A stretch of 64,000 bases of DNA from JASHPR01 sp963833885 (GTDB taxonomy: Bacteria > Actinomycetota > Actinomycetes > Streptosporangiales > Streptosporangiaceae): assembly GCA_963833885.1 (NCBI GenBank), contig CAWHZU010000005.1, forward strand, positions 102,213 through 166,212. Reading direction: 5' to 3'. The notes under the pieces are model-generated. The model had not been told where the DNA came from, ran no database searches, and was given only the letters and a program-made list of their open reading frames with translations. Below are positions 33,557 through 42,050 of the stretch, in pieces. Made by a program: the position numbers and the translations under genes. Numbering within the stretch: position 1 is the stretch's first letter; every line of letters begins with the position of its first letter.

Positions 33557-35676
33557 CCGCGCTCCTGCGAGCCGAGCTGCTCAGATCCCCCCCATCCCGG
33601 TCATTCACCTGGGCACGAATCGCTGCCCTGCTGGTGACCATCGTCCTATTGACCGGACTTGCCTACCTGGGAGTCTCGTCCAGCTCGGCAGCAATTTCAG
33701 TCCCGCAGGGGGCGCACGCCGGTCAGCTGACCATGCACTCGTGCACCTTTCCCACCGAGAACGGCGGCTACCGCGCTGATTGCGGAACGCTTGTCGTGCC
33801 CGAGAACCGGGCAGACCCCCGGTCGCGGCTGATCGCGCTGCCGGTGATCCGGGTCCTGGCTCGCTCATCGCACCCGCTGGCGCCGATCTTCCGGCTCAAC
33901 GGCGGCCCGGGCGTAACCAACATGACGTTCCCCCAAGCGAACCGCCTGGCCGCCCAGCACGATGTCGTCATGGTCGGCTACCGCGGCGTCGACGGCTCTT
34001 CGGTGCTGAACTGTCCCGAGGTGACGGCGGCGCTGGAGAGCTCCGCGGACTTCCTCGGCAAAGCGTCGCTGAGCGCGTACTCCCAGGCCTTCGCCGCGTG
34101 CGCGAAGCGGCTTGAGCGATCCGGCGTTGACCTCGCCGGCTACACGATGGCGGAGCAGGCCGCTGACATCGACGCCGCTCGCGTCGCGCTCGGCTACCAG
34201 CGCATCGACCTGCTCAGCGACAGCGCCGGGACCCGTCTCGCGATGATCTACGCGTGGCGGTACCCGAACAGTGTCGACCGCTCGGTGATGATCGGGGTCA
34301 ACCCGCCCGGGAACTTCCTGTACAGCGGAGCCGAGATCGATCAGGGGATCGAGCGTTACTCGGCGCTGTGCGCGCAGCAGCCTTCCTGCCGCGCCCGCAC
34401 CGGAAACCTCGCCGCGAGCATGCAGCACACGGCGGCGCACATGCCGAGCCGGTGGTACTTCCTGCCGATCAAGCCGGGCAACGTCCGGGTCGGGACGTTC
34501 CTCGGGCTCAACGATGAGACCGCGGTGGATTCGCCACTGTCCGCGCCGATGACCCTCGACTCGTGGATCTCCGCCGCGCACGGCGACCCGAGCGGCCTGT
34601 GGTTTCTATCGCTGATGTCCGATCTCGCCCTGCCCCAGTCGTTCACCTGGGGCGAGTTTGCAAGCATCGGGATGGCCGACGCGCACCCCGTCGAGCGCTA
34701 TTACAGCTCCGGCGCTGACCGGGGCTCGATCATCGGAAATCCCCTCGCGGAGTTTATTTGGGGGGCAGGAGGCCTTGTGCACGCCTGGCCGGCCAACCCG
34801 GGTGAGAACCAGTACACCAGCGTGCAGAACTCGAACGTCCCGACGCTGCTGATCGGCGGGACGCTCGACTTCGAAACGCCGGCCCAGAACGCCACGAAGG
34901 AGCTGCTGCCGCACCTCCGCAACGGGCATCAGGTCATCCTGTCCGGGCTCGGGCACGAGGAAGACTTCTGGTACTACGAGCCGAAAGCCGGCACGCAGCT
35001 GCTGACCACGTTCTTCGACACCGGCCGGGTCGACACGTCCCGCTACACCCCGAACAAGGTCAGCTTCGCCACATCGCCCACGCAGGCAGCGATTGCCAAG
35101 GACCTCCTTGCGGCAATGATCGGCTTCGCCGCCCTGGCTGCCCTGTGGCTGCTCTGGGTAGCGCGCCGGGTACGCAAGCACGGTGCCGCAGGGCGCATGA
35201 CCAGCGTCGCGACCCGCACCATCGTCCCGGTCGTGCTCGGGCTCGGCGGCTGGTTCGGAGCAGCCCTGGTCGTCCTGACGCTCTGGCCCGCGCTGTCCCT
35301 GTCCAGCGAACTGCTCGGGATCCTCGCGATCGGCGTGCCGATCGCGCTGGGCCTCTACCTGGCCTGGACTCACCGCGACTGGGACCGTGCCACCAAGTCA
35401 CTCGGGCTCCTGGCCGCAACCGCCGGCGCCCTGCTCGGAGGGTGGCTCGGGTTCACCGCGGTATCCGGGCTGTTCGCGATCGTCACTACCATGATCGGAG
35501 CTGCTGCAGGAGGCAACCTCGCCCTGATCGCCGTTAGCCTCTTCCGCGAACGGTCCGCGCGCGGCCATGGCAGCGACCCCGCCGCAACCTACGCCGTGGC
35601 GCCCGCTCCGGGCAGCCTCGCAGCTCACGCGGCGCACCATGGCGACGCCCACCACGGCTCCGCAGAAGGCCCTTGA
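33553..35676 (+). CDS. Membrane-bound alpha/beta hydrolase, S33/tripeptidyl-peptidase type
   Basis: 707 residues. An N-terminal helix near 22-43 is followed by an external hydrolase: 'IFRLNGGPGVTNMTFPQANR' (oxyanion HGGPG-like, here NGGPG), 'VGYRGVDGSSVLNCPE', nucleophile 'LLSDSAGTRLAMIYAWRYP', acid 'LIGGTLDFETPAQ', base 'LSGLGHEEDFW'. Four or five C-terminal helices (about 515-680) anchor it, then a His-rich tail. The first residues 'MTALLRAELLR' are typical of ABC-2 permeases, not hydrolases, so the 5' end is probably a fusion left when a permease gene was replaced. Confidence 0.85.
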   Translation: MTALLRAELLRSPPSRSFTWARIAALLVTIVLLTGLAYLGVSSSSAAISVPQGAHAGQLTMHSCTFPTENGGYRADCGTLVVPENRADPRSRLIALPVIRVLARSSHPLAPIFRLNGGPGVTNMTFPQANRLAAQHDVVMVGYRGVDGSSVLNCPEVTAALESSADFLGKASLSAYSQAFAACAKRLERSGVDLAGYTMAEQAADIDAARVALGYQRIDLLSDSAGTRLAMIYAWRYPNSVDRSVMIGVNPPGNFLYSGAEIDQGIERYSALCAQQPSCRARTGNLAASMQHTAAHMPSRWYFLPIKPGNVRVGTFLGLNDETAVDSPLSAPMTLDSWISAAHGDPSGLWFLSLMSDLALPQSFTWGEFASIGMADAHPVERYYSSGADRGSIIGNPLAEFIWGAGGLVHAWPANPGENQYTSVQNSNVPTLLIGGTLDFETPAQNATKELLPHLRNGHQVILSGLGHEEDFWYYEPKAGTQLLTTFFDTGRVDTSRYTPNKVSFATSPTQAAIAKDLLAAMIGFAALAALWLLWVARRVRKHGAAGRMTSVATRTIVPVVLGLGGWFGAALVVLTLWPALSLSSELLGILAIGVPIALGLYLAWTHRDWDRATKSLGLLAATAGALLGGWLGFTAVSGLFAIVTTMIGAAAGGNLALIAVSLFRERSARGHGSDPAATYAVAPAPGSLAAHAAHHGDAHHGSAEGP

Positions 35677-36023
35677 CGCTGACGGTCATGATCCTCAGGG
35701 CCGGGCTGCGATTACCGGGCCACCGGGATCGCCCTGACGGCCGCGAAGGCCTTAAGCAGACCCCGGCCTCTTGCGAGAGGCCGGGGTCAGCCTCCTGTCT
35801 GACCGGCCCGGCTGCGCGTGCCCCGGCGCTGGACCGGTGGCTGTTTCCCAGCCCGCTGCCGCGCCCCCCTCCCGCCCGAGCCGGAGGATGACGAGCGCCT
35901 CCATCGTGAGCGTCCGCCGCACTGGGATTCCCTCTAGTGCAAAGCCTTTTCCTGTGGCTAATGGCGGCGCGCAGATCAGGAAATCCCCCGCGAACGGGCA
36001 TGCGGGGTTTGCCGGGCGGCTTG
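35677..36023. other. Intergenic region with terminator
   Basis: Convergent gap between the S33 hydrolase and the TetR gene. Besides the hairpin at 35759-35788 I see no gene; the short frames here lack family features. Confidence 0.5.
35759..35788. terminator. Strong terminator hairpin
   Basis: Perfect arms GACCCCGGCCTC and GAGGCCGGGGTC around TTGCGA, 82 bp after the S33 hydrolase stop. Confidence 0.8.
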
Positions 36024-36305
36024 TTACCCGGTTTGGGGGGTGCGGGGTAGCAGGCGCTGGCCGGTGGGGGTGGCTTCGCTGGCCAGGCGTGCCCGGACGG
36101 TTCGGCGGGCGCGGTCGAAGTAGGTCGCGTCGTTGAAGAGGTGGTAGTACCAGTTGGCTGACAGCAGCGCTGCCTCCAGCTCGAAGGCGAGCTGGCGGGG
36201 GTCGGTGCCGGCGGCTAGCTCGCCGCGTTGCTGGGCTTCTTCGGCTGCGCGCTCGAGGGTGGCCATCCACTGGTCTTGGCACTGGGCTATACGGTCGCGG
36301 ACGGA
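36024..36305 (-). CDS. TetR regulator, C-terminal part (frameshifted)
   Basis: Ligand-domain half: 'VRDRIAQCQDQWMATLERAA', 'LAAGTDPRQLAFELEAALLS', 'ANWYYHLFNDATYFDRARRT'. Matches the TetR_C_16/YcdC-like ending. It has no start of its own and continues the N-terminal part one base out of frame. Confidence 0.7.
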   Translation of the reverse strand, partial: SVRDRIAQCQDQWMATLERAAEEAQQRGELAAGTDPRQLAFELEAALLSANWYYHLFNDATYFDRARRTVRARLASEATPTGQRLLPRTPQTG

Positions 36306-36673
36306 CCGGGTGCCTTGCTGTCGAACTCGGCCATGGCAGAGGCGAAGAAGCATCCTCCGGGGAACACGGCACGCTGCAGGTAGGACAGGAACGCCTCGCA
36401 CAGCGCGTGCAGGCGGATGATGCCGGAGCCGGCGGCGCAGGCGGGCGCGATCACTTCCCGGGCGTAGCGCTGGCGGGCTTCCTCGATGGTGGCCAGCTGC
36501 AGTTCTTCCTTGGAGCCGAAATGGGCGAACAGCCCGCTCTTGCTCATGGACAGCTCACTGGCCAGCCGCCCGATGCTCAGGCCGTCCAGGCCGTCGACGG
36601 AGGCGAGGTCTGCCGCAGTCTCCAGGATCGCGGTCCTTGTTCTGGCGCCGCTGGTGGTGGCTCGTCGTGGCAT
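36287..36673 (-). CDS. TetR regulator, N-terminal part (frameshifted)
   Basis: From ATG 36673 'MPRRATTSGARTRTAILETA', HTH 'DGLSIGRLASELSMSKSGLF' and 'AHFGSKEELQLATIEEARQR', and the family's 'VFPGGCFFASAMAEFDSKAPG'. It then runs to an early stop; one base missing in GGTCC (36303-36307 plus strand) explains the break. Divergent from the tautomerase gene with two operators between. Confidence 0.82.
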   Translation of the reverse strand: MPRRATTSGARTRTAILETAADLASVDGLDGLSIGRLASELSMSKSGLFAHFGSKEELQLATIEEARQRYAREVIAPACAAGSGIIRLHALCEAFLSYLQRAVFPGGCFFASAMAEFDSKAPGPSATV

Positions 36674-36687
36674 GAGCTCATTGTACG

Positions 36688-36736
36688 GCACGATCGTTCG
36701 TGCTAGCATCGGCCACGTTGGCACGAACGATCGTGC
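36688..36736. promoter_or_regulatory. Double TetR operator
   Basis: Two 16-bp sites: GCACGATCGTTCGTGC (36688-36703) and its exact reverse complement GCACGAACGATCGTGC (36721-36736), 33 bp apart, about three helical turns. Each has arms GCACGA/TCGTGC. Placed between the divergent TetR and tautomerase starts. Confidence 0.82.
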
Positions 36737-36783
36737 TAGTCGCGTGGCCGTCGTCAGGCGCGGCCCAACGAAAGGGGCGGGGT

Positions 36784-37011
36784 ATGCCGTTCGTCAATGT
36801 CAAGGTCATTGAGGGTGTCTTCTCGGCCGGCCAGAAGCAGGACATGGTGCGCCGGTTGACTGACACGATGGTCGAGATCGAGGGTGAGAACATGCGCCCG
36901 GTCACCTGGGTGGTCGTCGAGGAAGTGAAGAGCGGAGACTGGGGCATCGCCGGGAACCCGCTGAGCACCGCAGACGTCAAGGCGCTCGCGGCCGGCCAGA
37001 CCGTCGGCTAG
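36784..37011 (+). CDS. 4-oxalocrotonate tautomerase family enzyme
   Basis: 75 residues, 'MPFVNVKVIEGVFSAGQKQD', with Pro2 becoming the catalytic N-terminal proline after Met removal, and 'GENMRPVTWVVVEEVKSGDW' carrying the usual Arg. Size and motif fit 4-OT tautomerases, which ketonise enols in aromatic degradation. GAAAGGGGCGGGG lies upstream. First gene of a probable set with the FAD monooxygenase and LLM enzyme. Confidence 0.93.
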   Translation: MPFVNVKVIEGVFSAGQKQDMVRRLTDTMVEIEGENMRPVTWVVVEEVKSGDWGIAGNPLSTADVKALAAGQTVG

Positions 37012-37042
37012 CGGGCGCCGGTCCCGCACCACTGGGGGGGCG

Positions 37043-38263
37043 ATGTACGACGCCATCGTGGTCGGCGCCCGGTGCGCCGGAGCGCCGCTGGCGATGCTGC
37101 TGGCACGCGCCGGGCACCGGGTCGCGCTGGCCGACCGGGCGTCGTTCCCGAGTGACACCATGTCCACGCATTTCCTGTGGCAGCGCGGTGCGGCCCGGCT
37201 GCAGTCCTGGGGACTGCTCGGCAGGCTGCAGGCCCGCGGCTGCGCGCCGATCCGGCAGATAACCTTCGACGTCGGCCCGGTGCAGATATCCGGCATCGGG
37301 CCGGCCGTGGAAGGCGTGGCCGACGCGTACTGCCCGCGGCGGACCGTGCTCGACACAATGCTGGCCGGGGCCGCAGAGGAGGCTGGCGCGGAGCTGATCG
37401 AGGGCTTCGTGGTCGATGACGTGCTGTGGTCCGAGGGCCGGGCAGTGGGCGTGCGGGGCCATCACCGGACATCCCCGCAATCGTCGTTGCAGGCCAGGAT
37501 CGTCGTGGGCGCCGACGGTCTGCACTCGACCATCGCCAGAAAGGTCGCTGCCCGCGCCTACCGGGAGTATCCGCCGCTCACCGCCGTCTACTACTCCTAC
37601 TGGAGCGGGATCCGTCATCTGGGCGCATCCTTCCACGCCCGCCCCGGGCGGCTGATCCTGGTGTGGCCCACTAACGACGACCTGACCTGCATCTATGTCG
37701 CCTGGCCACGCCAGGAGTTCGGCCAGGTGCGCAAGGACGCCGAAAACCACTTCCACCGCGCCCTCGAACTGGTCCCGGGCCTGCGCGACACCGTCGCGTC
37801 GGGCCAGCGCGAAGCGCGCCTCACCGGCACCGGCGACCTGCCCAACCTGTACCGGACGTCGGCCGGGCCGGGATGGGCGCTCGCCGGCGACGCCGGGCAC
37901 CATAAAGACCCCTCGACCGGCATGGGCATGTCAGACGCCTTCCAGGCCGCCGAACTGCTGGCCGAAGCCATCCACGACGGCCTCGCCGGGCACCGGCCGC
38001 TGGACCAGGCCGTATCCGGCTACCAGCACCGGCGAGACGCCCTCACCGGCAGCGGGTTCGACCTCACCCTGAGCACGGCCAGGCTCGCGCCTCTGCGGCC
38101 CCGGCTGGAGGCCTTCTACCGGACCGCCGCACAGCAACCCGAGCTGGGCCGTCAGATCTTCGGCGTCCTCGGCGGCTCCGTTCCGGCGGCCGACGTCTAC
38201 CCGGGCAGGCACCTCGAGACAGCCCACACGGGGGGTCACGCCGACCCCGGTGCGCCCCGGTGA
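37043..38263 (+). CDS. FAD-dependent monooxygenase / oxidoreductase
   Basis: 406 residues. FAD motif 'AIVVGARCAGAPLAMLLARA' (GARCAG in place of GGGxAG, as in geranylgeranyl-reductase-like and RebC-like hydroxylases), 'RRTVLDTMLAGAAEEAGAEL', 'VVGADGLHSTIARKV' (DG motif) and 'WALAGDAGHHKDPSTGMGMS' (GD motif). Complete class A flavoenzyme. Its stop overlaps the LLM gene start (GTGA), so flavin chemistry on a shared substrate is likely. Confidence 0.92.
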   Translation: MYDAIVVGARCAGAPLAMLLARAGHRVALADRASFPSDTMSTHFLWQRGAARLQSWGLLGRLQARGCAPIRQITFDVGPVQISGIGPAVEGVADAYCPRRTVLDTMLAGAAEEAGAELIEGFVVDDVLWSEGRAVGVRGHHRTSPQSSLQARIVVGADGLHSTIARKVAARAYREYPPLTAVYYSYWSGIRHLGASFHARPGRLILVWPTNDDLTCIYVAWPRQEFGQVRKDAENHFHRALELVPGLRDTVASGQREARLTGTGDLPNLYRTSAGPGWALAGDAGHHKDPSTGMGMSDAFQAAELLAEAIHDGLAGHRPLDQAVSGYQHRRDALTGSGFDLTLSTARLAPLRPRLEAFYRTAAQQPELGRQIFGVLGGSVPAADVYPGRHLETAHTGGHADPGAPR

Positions 38264-38736
38264 CGCTCGGCCGCGGGACCGCATCGGCCCGCGTCGGCAT
38301 GTTCCCGCCCTTCGACCTGCTGGAGCGGGGCCATGAGCCCGCCCGGGCATTTCTGGCGCAAGCCGCCGACGCAGGCATCGACCATGTCTGCTGCGGAGAC
38401 CACGTGAGCTTCGCGGACACGGGATTCGACGGGCTCGTGCAAGCCACGGCGCTGACGCTGCTCCATCCCACGCTGCCGATCTACAGCGGCGTGTACCTGC
38501 TGCCGCTGCGCCATCCGGTCCTGGTGGCCCGCCAGCTCGCAGACATCAGCCGGCTCGCTCCCGGGCGGCTCATCTTCGGGGTCGGAGTGGGCGGTGAAGA
38601 TCGCCGCGAGGTGTCGATCTGCGGAGTGGACCCAGCCACCCGGGGCCTGCGGATGAACGAATGCCTCACCGATCGTGCGCCAGCTCCTGACCGGTACGGC
38701 AGTCACCTTCCACGGCAAGTTCTTCGACCTGGATGA
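38260..38736 (+). CDS. LLM class flavin/F420 oxidoreductase, N-terminal part (frameshifted)
   Basis: First half of a luciferase-like TIM barrel: 'MFPPFDLLERGHEPARAFLA', 'DHVCCGDHVSFADTGFDG', 'PLRHPVLVARQLADISRLAP' and 'RLIFGVGVGGEDRREV'. Leaves frame at 'RGLRMNECL'. Skipping one base at 38671 continues as 'TIVRQLLTG' in the second part. F420 versus FMN cannot be settled from motifs alone. Confidence 0.82.
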   Translation: MTLGRGTASARVGMFPPFDLLERGHEPARAFLAQAADAGIDHVCCGDHVSFADTGFDGLVQATALTLLHPTLPIYSGVYLLPLRHPVLVARQLADISRLAPGRLIFGVGVGGEDRREVSICGVDPATRGLRMNECLTDRAPAPDRYGSHLPRQVLRPG

Positions 38737-39199
38737 CGCGGTCATCGCACCCCCGCCGGCCGCGGCGATTCCCATCATCATCGGGGGACGTTCAGACGCC
38801 GCGATCAGGCGTGCGGGCAGGCTCGGTGATGGCTGGCTGGGCATCTGGGTCTCACCCCGGCGTTTCGCCGACGCCGTCGCGATGGCCGCAGACGAAGCCG
38901 GCCGCACCAGCCGGCCCGACCCGCCAGCCCGTCACGGCATGCAGGTGTGGTGCGGGCTCGCGGACTCGAAAGAAGCAGCACGCGCCTGCCTTGCGCCCGC
39001 GATGCAGACCTTCTACCAGCTCCCGTTCGAGCGCTTCGAGCGGTACTGCCCCTACGGCACCGCCGCCGACGTCGCCGAATTCCTCACGCCCTACCTTGAT
39101 GCCGGCTGCACGGAGTTCAACCTCATCCCGCAGTCACCCGACTACGACCAGGCCGTCGCCGGCACGGCAGCCGTGAAAAGACTGCTGGCACGGACATGA
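38675..39199 (+). CDS. LLM class flavin/F420 oxidoreductase, C-terminal part (frameshifted)
   Basis: 'LLTGTAVTFHGKFFDLDDAV', 'PIIIGGRSDAAIRRAGRLGD' with 'GWLGIWVSPRRFADAV' and 'EFNLIPQSPDYDQAVAG' complete the barrel. The nominal GTG at 38675 lacks a ribosome site. Joined with the upstream part the enzyme would be about 312 residues, normal for the family. Confidence 0.8.
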   Translation: MRQLLTGTAVTFHGKFFDLDDAVIAPPPAAAIPIIIGGRSDAAIRRAGRLGDGWLGIWVSPRRFADAVAMAADEAGRTSRPDPPARHGMQVWCGLADSKEAARACLAPAMQTFYQLPFERFERYCPYGTAADVAEFLTPYLDAGCTEFNLIPQSPDYDQAVAGTAAVKRLLART

Positions 39200-39266
39200 C
39201 ACGCTTCGCCACAGCAAGCCCACAGACGAACTGATGCGCGCAAGGCGCAGCCGCCTTGTGGGTGAC

Positions 39267-40235
39267 TCACGGCACGTTCCCAGACATGATTGTCGTTAGC
39301 TTGGCGGCGTCGATGTTTCCGCCGGAGACGATGCAGACCGTGCGCGGCCCGCGCCGCCCGGAAGCAAGGGCAGCAGCGACCGGAACGGCACCCGCCCCTT
39401 CGGCGACGACGCTGCACCGGTCGATCAGCAGCCGGATAGCCGCCGCCACCTGCTCAGAAGTGACGGTCACCGTATCGTCAACCAGTCCATGCACTAGCTC
39501 CCACATCTCGTCCGTCACGCGGCGCGACCCGCAGCCGTCGATGAACGTGGCCTGGTAGTCGACATCAACGGGCCGCCCGCGGGAGAAGGCAGCGGTCACG
39601 GGCGCGGCTGTCTCGACCTCCGCAGCGACGATACGCACCCTCGGACGCAGGGCCTTTACCGCGGCGGCGATGCCGCAAATCAGTCCTCCTCCGCCGAACG
39701 CGCAGACGATCTCTTCGACGTCCGGGACCTGTTCGACGATCTCGAGCGCCGCTGTGGCATTGCCCGCCATCACGTTCACATCGGCAAAAGGATGCACGAA
39801 TATGTGATCATGCAGTGGTTCCCACTGGTGATCCACAACCGCCTGCCACCACGCCTCATAGGGAACCGGCAGGACCTTTGCGCCCCAGCGCTTGATTCCA
39901 GCCAGCTTTGTGGCCGGCGCAGTGTCCGGGACAACGACGACGGCGCGCACCCCCATCAGGTTCGCCGCGCGCGCGAGCGCTGCGCCCATGTTGCCCGCGC
40001 TTATCGTGTAGACCGGCATGGCCGGGTCAATTTCTGTGCCGATCCGGATCGCGTTCGTTGCGCCACGGATCTTGAACGAACCGGTGTCCTGCAGGCACTC
40101 CAGCTTGAGGGAGCACAGAACCTCTGCGTGCTCGCCATACAGCGGGACGACCGGCGTGGCACGGACAAACTCGCGGCTGCGCGCCTGTGCAGCGCGCGCA
40201 AGCTCTAGCGACGGGGTCTGCAAGCGGTCTGACAT
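39267..40235 (-). CDS. PLP-dependent threonine/serine dehydratase-like enzyme
   Basis: 322 residues from 'MSDRLQTPSLELA'. PLP lysine in 'LQDTGSFKIRGATNAI' (SFKIRGA), Asn in 'TISAGNMGAALARAANLMG', phosphate loop 'AFGGGGLICGIAAAVKAL' (GGGGL), and 'IVSGGNIDAAKL' at the end. Fold type II; short form without the regulatory ACT domain, as in catabolic or racemase-like members. Stand-alone gene; substrate (Thr, Ser or beta-hydroxy amino acid) unknown. Confidence 0.92.
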   Translation of the reverse strand: MSDRLQTPSLELARAAQARSREFVRATPVVPLYGEHAEVLCSLKLECLQDTGSFKIRGATNAIRIGTEIDPAMPVYTISAGNMGAALARAANLMGVRAVVVVPDTAPATKLAGIKRWGAKVLPVPYEAWWQAVVDHQWEPLHDHIFVHPFADVNVMAGNATAALEIVEQVPDVEEIVCAFGGGGLICGIAAAVKALRPRVRIVAAEVETAAPVTAAFSRGRPVDVDYQATFIDGCGSRRVTDEMWELVHGLVDDTVTVTSEQVAAAIRLLIDRCSVVAEGAGAVPVAAALASGRRGPRTVCIVSGGNIDAAKLTTIMSGNVP

Positions 40236-40327
40236 CTCAGGCCGGCGCATTCGCAGGCACAGGGGGCCAGCGGTCGTGCCATGGCGCCAGCGTCTCAAAC
40301 GAATGGGAGGTGGACAGCACCAGTTGT

Positions 40328-40549
40328 TCAGCCGCCGGTCTTGCGGCGAAACGAACGTCGGCTCCGGGCCAGGCCGCGGGCGCCGTGGATCTTCCCGGCG
40401 TCCTGGCCACCGCGGGTCGCGTTCGCGTCCGCATCATTGGCACGCTTGCGCTCCAGCGCCTCGCGGAACTTGCGCCTGGTCTCATCCTCGGAACCATCAG
40501 ACTCCGGCGCGTCCTCGGAACCATCAGGCTCCGGCGCGGCGTCAGTCAT
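40328..40549 (-). CDS. DUF5302 family small protein
   Basis: 73 residues with AGGAGG upstream. An acidic, Glu/Ser/Pro-rich N-terminus including a repeated 'DGSED', then 'ETRRKFREALERKRAND', and a basic end 'RSRRSFRRKTGG', which is the DUF5302 signature of small disordered actinobacterial proteins of unknown function. Monocistronic. Confidence 0.85.
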   Translation of the reverse strand: MTDAAPEPDGSEDAPESDGSEDETRRKFREALERKRANDADANATRGGQDAGKIHGARGLARSRRSFRRKTGG

Positions 40550-40671
40550 GCAGACCTCCTCCCGGGACGGCGATGTCCACAGCTTCGCACATGCGATGCC
40601 GGCATGCCGCGTGGCAGGGTGGCTGTTGGTGACGAGTTGCACATCGGCGACCGAGAGCTTCGACGTCGGGC

Positions 40672-41142
40672 CTACCGGGAAGGACCGGCGGATCCGGTTG
40701 CTGCCTTGATCCTTTCCAGGGTGACCCGCATGCCGTCCAGGTTGGTGCGGCCGCGCGCAAACCCGGCGATCATCCAGTACAGGCGCAGGACCGGCGTGTC
40801 GGCCAGCTCAAACGACTCGGTGACATCGGTGCCCGCCGCGCTGGGCTCCAGCTGGTAGCGCCACGTGTTCACGGTCATGCCGCGCGGGCCGGTCACCGCA
40901 AAGGCGAACTCGCGGCCCGGATCGCACGCCACCACCGTGCAGGCACTCCAGTACACCGGTCCCCGGCCGTTGCGCCGGACATGACCGCGGAACCGCGCCC
41001 CCACTTCGGGCCCGCTGGCAGCGCCGAGCCATTCCGCCTCAAACGTCTCGGGACTGAACTCCCCGATCCGGGTGACGTCACTGACCAGGTCCCAGACCCG
41101 TTCAGCTGATGCCGCCATATGAACCGTGACCGAACCACGCAC
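40672..41142 (-). CDS. SRPBCC (START-like) family protein
   Basis: 156 residues: 'VTVHMAASAERVWDLVSDVT', 'GEFSPETFEAEWLGAASGPE', 'RFRGHVRRNGRGPVYWSACT' and 'TDVTESFELADTP' follow the polyketide-cyclase/dehydrase SRPBCC pattern (helix-grip ligand pocket). Likely binds a hydrophobic small molecule. GTG start at 41142. Same strand as the methyltransferase 41 bp upstream, so possibly co-transcribed. Confidence 0.9.
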   Translation of the reverse strand: MRGSVTVHMAASAERVWDLVSDVTRIGEFSPETFEAEWLGAASGPEVGARFRGHVRRNGRGPVYWSACTVVACDPGREFAFAVTGPRGMTVNTWRYQLEPSAAGTDVTESFELADTPVLRLYWMIAGFARGRTNLDGMRVTLERIKAATGSAGPSR

Positions 41143-41183
41143 CGCCTAAGCGTACGGGGGCCACCCAGCACGCGTCGGCCCGG

Positions 41184-41999
41184 TTATCCGGCGGGCTTGC
41201 GGGCCAGCCAGACCGTGCGGCTGGTGCGGACCGTCAGGTCGTCGCGGGCGGGCAGGGCCGGGGCCAGGGCGTCGAGTTCCGCGATGTCACTGGCACTGAG
41301 CTTGTCCTCCAGGCCGTGCCGGGCGCGGCAGAGGGCGACCATGGCATAGCGGGTCACGGAGGCGGCCATCGGCGAGCCCGGCGGCGGCTGCAGCTCGATC
41401 ACGAAGCAGCGTTCGGACTCGACCGCGAACCCGGCCTCGGCGAAACGGGCGGGCCAGTCCTCATGCATGTGCATGCCGGCCTCGTCACGACCCCGCGCCA
41501 TGGCGGTGTGGATCCGCTCCTCGAGCGCCGCGCCCGGCGGGTCGGTGAGAAAACGCGGGAACGATTCCAGCTCTGTGACCGCGAGCAGCCCCCCTGGGCG
41601 CAGCATCTGGTAGATCTGCGCGACCCCCCGTGCGGGATCGCTCATGTGGTGCAGCGAGTTGGCGGCCCACACCAGGTCGGCGGGATTCAGGCCATCAGGC
41701 CATGCCTGATCGAGGTCGGCTTGGACGGTGCGGATCCGGTCGGCGAGCCCGGACGCGCGGGCCTTGTCCTGGATGTGCTTCAGCATCTCCCCGTCGACGT
41801 CCAGGGCGGTCACCTCGGCGTCCGGCAACTGCCTGGCCAGCGCCAGGGTGCCGGTGCCCGTTCCGGCACCCACGTCGATGACGCGGGCTCGTTCCGTGAG
41901 GTCTGCCGTGACCCATTCGGCTACCTCGCGGTGGTACTCGCTGAGGACCTCCGCGTCGAGGTCGAGCAGGTCAGCCATGTGGTCGTGTTCGTGTGCCAT
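41184..41999 (-). CDS. Class I SAM-dependent methyltransferase
   Basis: 271 residues. SAM motif I 'RVIDVGAGTGTGTLALA', acidic loop 'VTALDVDGEMLKHIQDKA', motif 'VQADLDQAWPDG', and 'DLVWAANSLHHMSDPARGVA' with 'MLRPGGLLAVTELE'. Small-molecule methyltransferase type (UbiE-like). Divergent from the XRE/cupin regulator with 48 bp between, so the regulator may control it. Confidence 0.92.
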   Translation of the reverse strand: MAHEHDHMADLLDLDAEVLSEYHREVAEWVTADLTERARVIDVGAGTGTGTLALARQLPDAEVTALDVDGEMLKHIQDKARASGLADRIRTVQADLDQAWPDGLNPADLVWAANSLHHMSDPARGVAQIYQMLRPGGLLAVTELESFPRFLTDPPGAALEERIHTAMARGRDEAGMHMHEDWPARFAEAGFAVESERCFVIELQPPPGSPMAASVTRYAMVALCRARHGLEDKLSASDIAELDALAPALPARDDLTVRTSRTVWLARKPAG

Positions 42000-42034
42000 G
42001 TCCTAGACGGTACCGCCGGCTTGCCGTTACGGCA

Positions 42035-42050
42035 TATCCTCTTGCGTATG
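42035..42050 (+). promoter_or_regulatory. Probable leaderless promoter of the XRE/cupin regulator
   Basis: TATCCT at 42035-42040 lies 7 nt before the ATG at 42048 and no Shine-Dalgarno exists, so transcription probably starts at the start codon. Confidence 0.5.

Noticed and set aside
41316..42047. Upstream extension of the XRE/cupin regulator
   Set aside because: Runs antisense through the methyltransferase; the natural start is ATG 42048.
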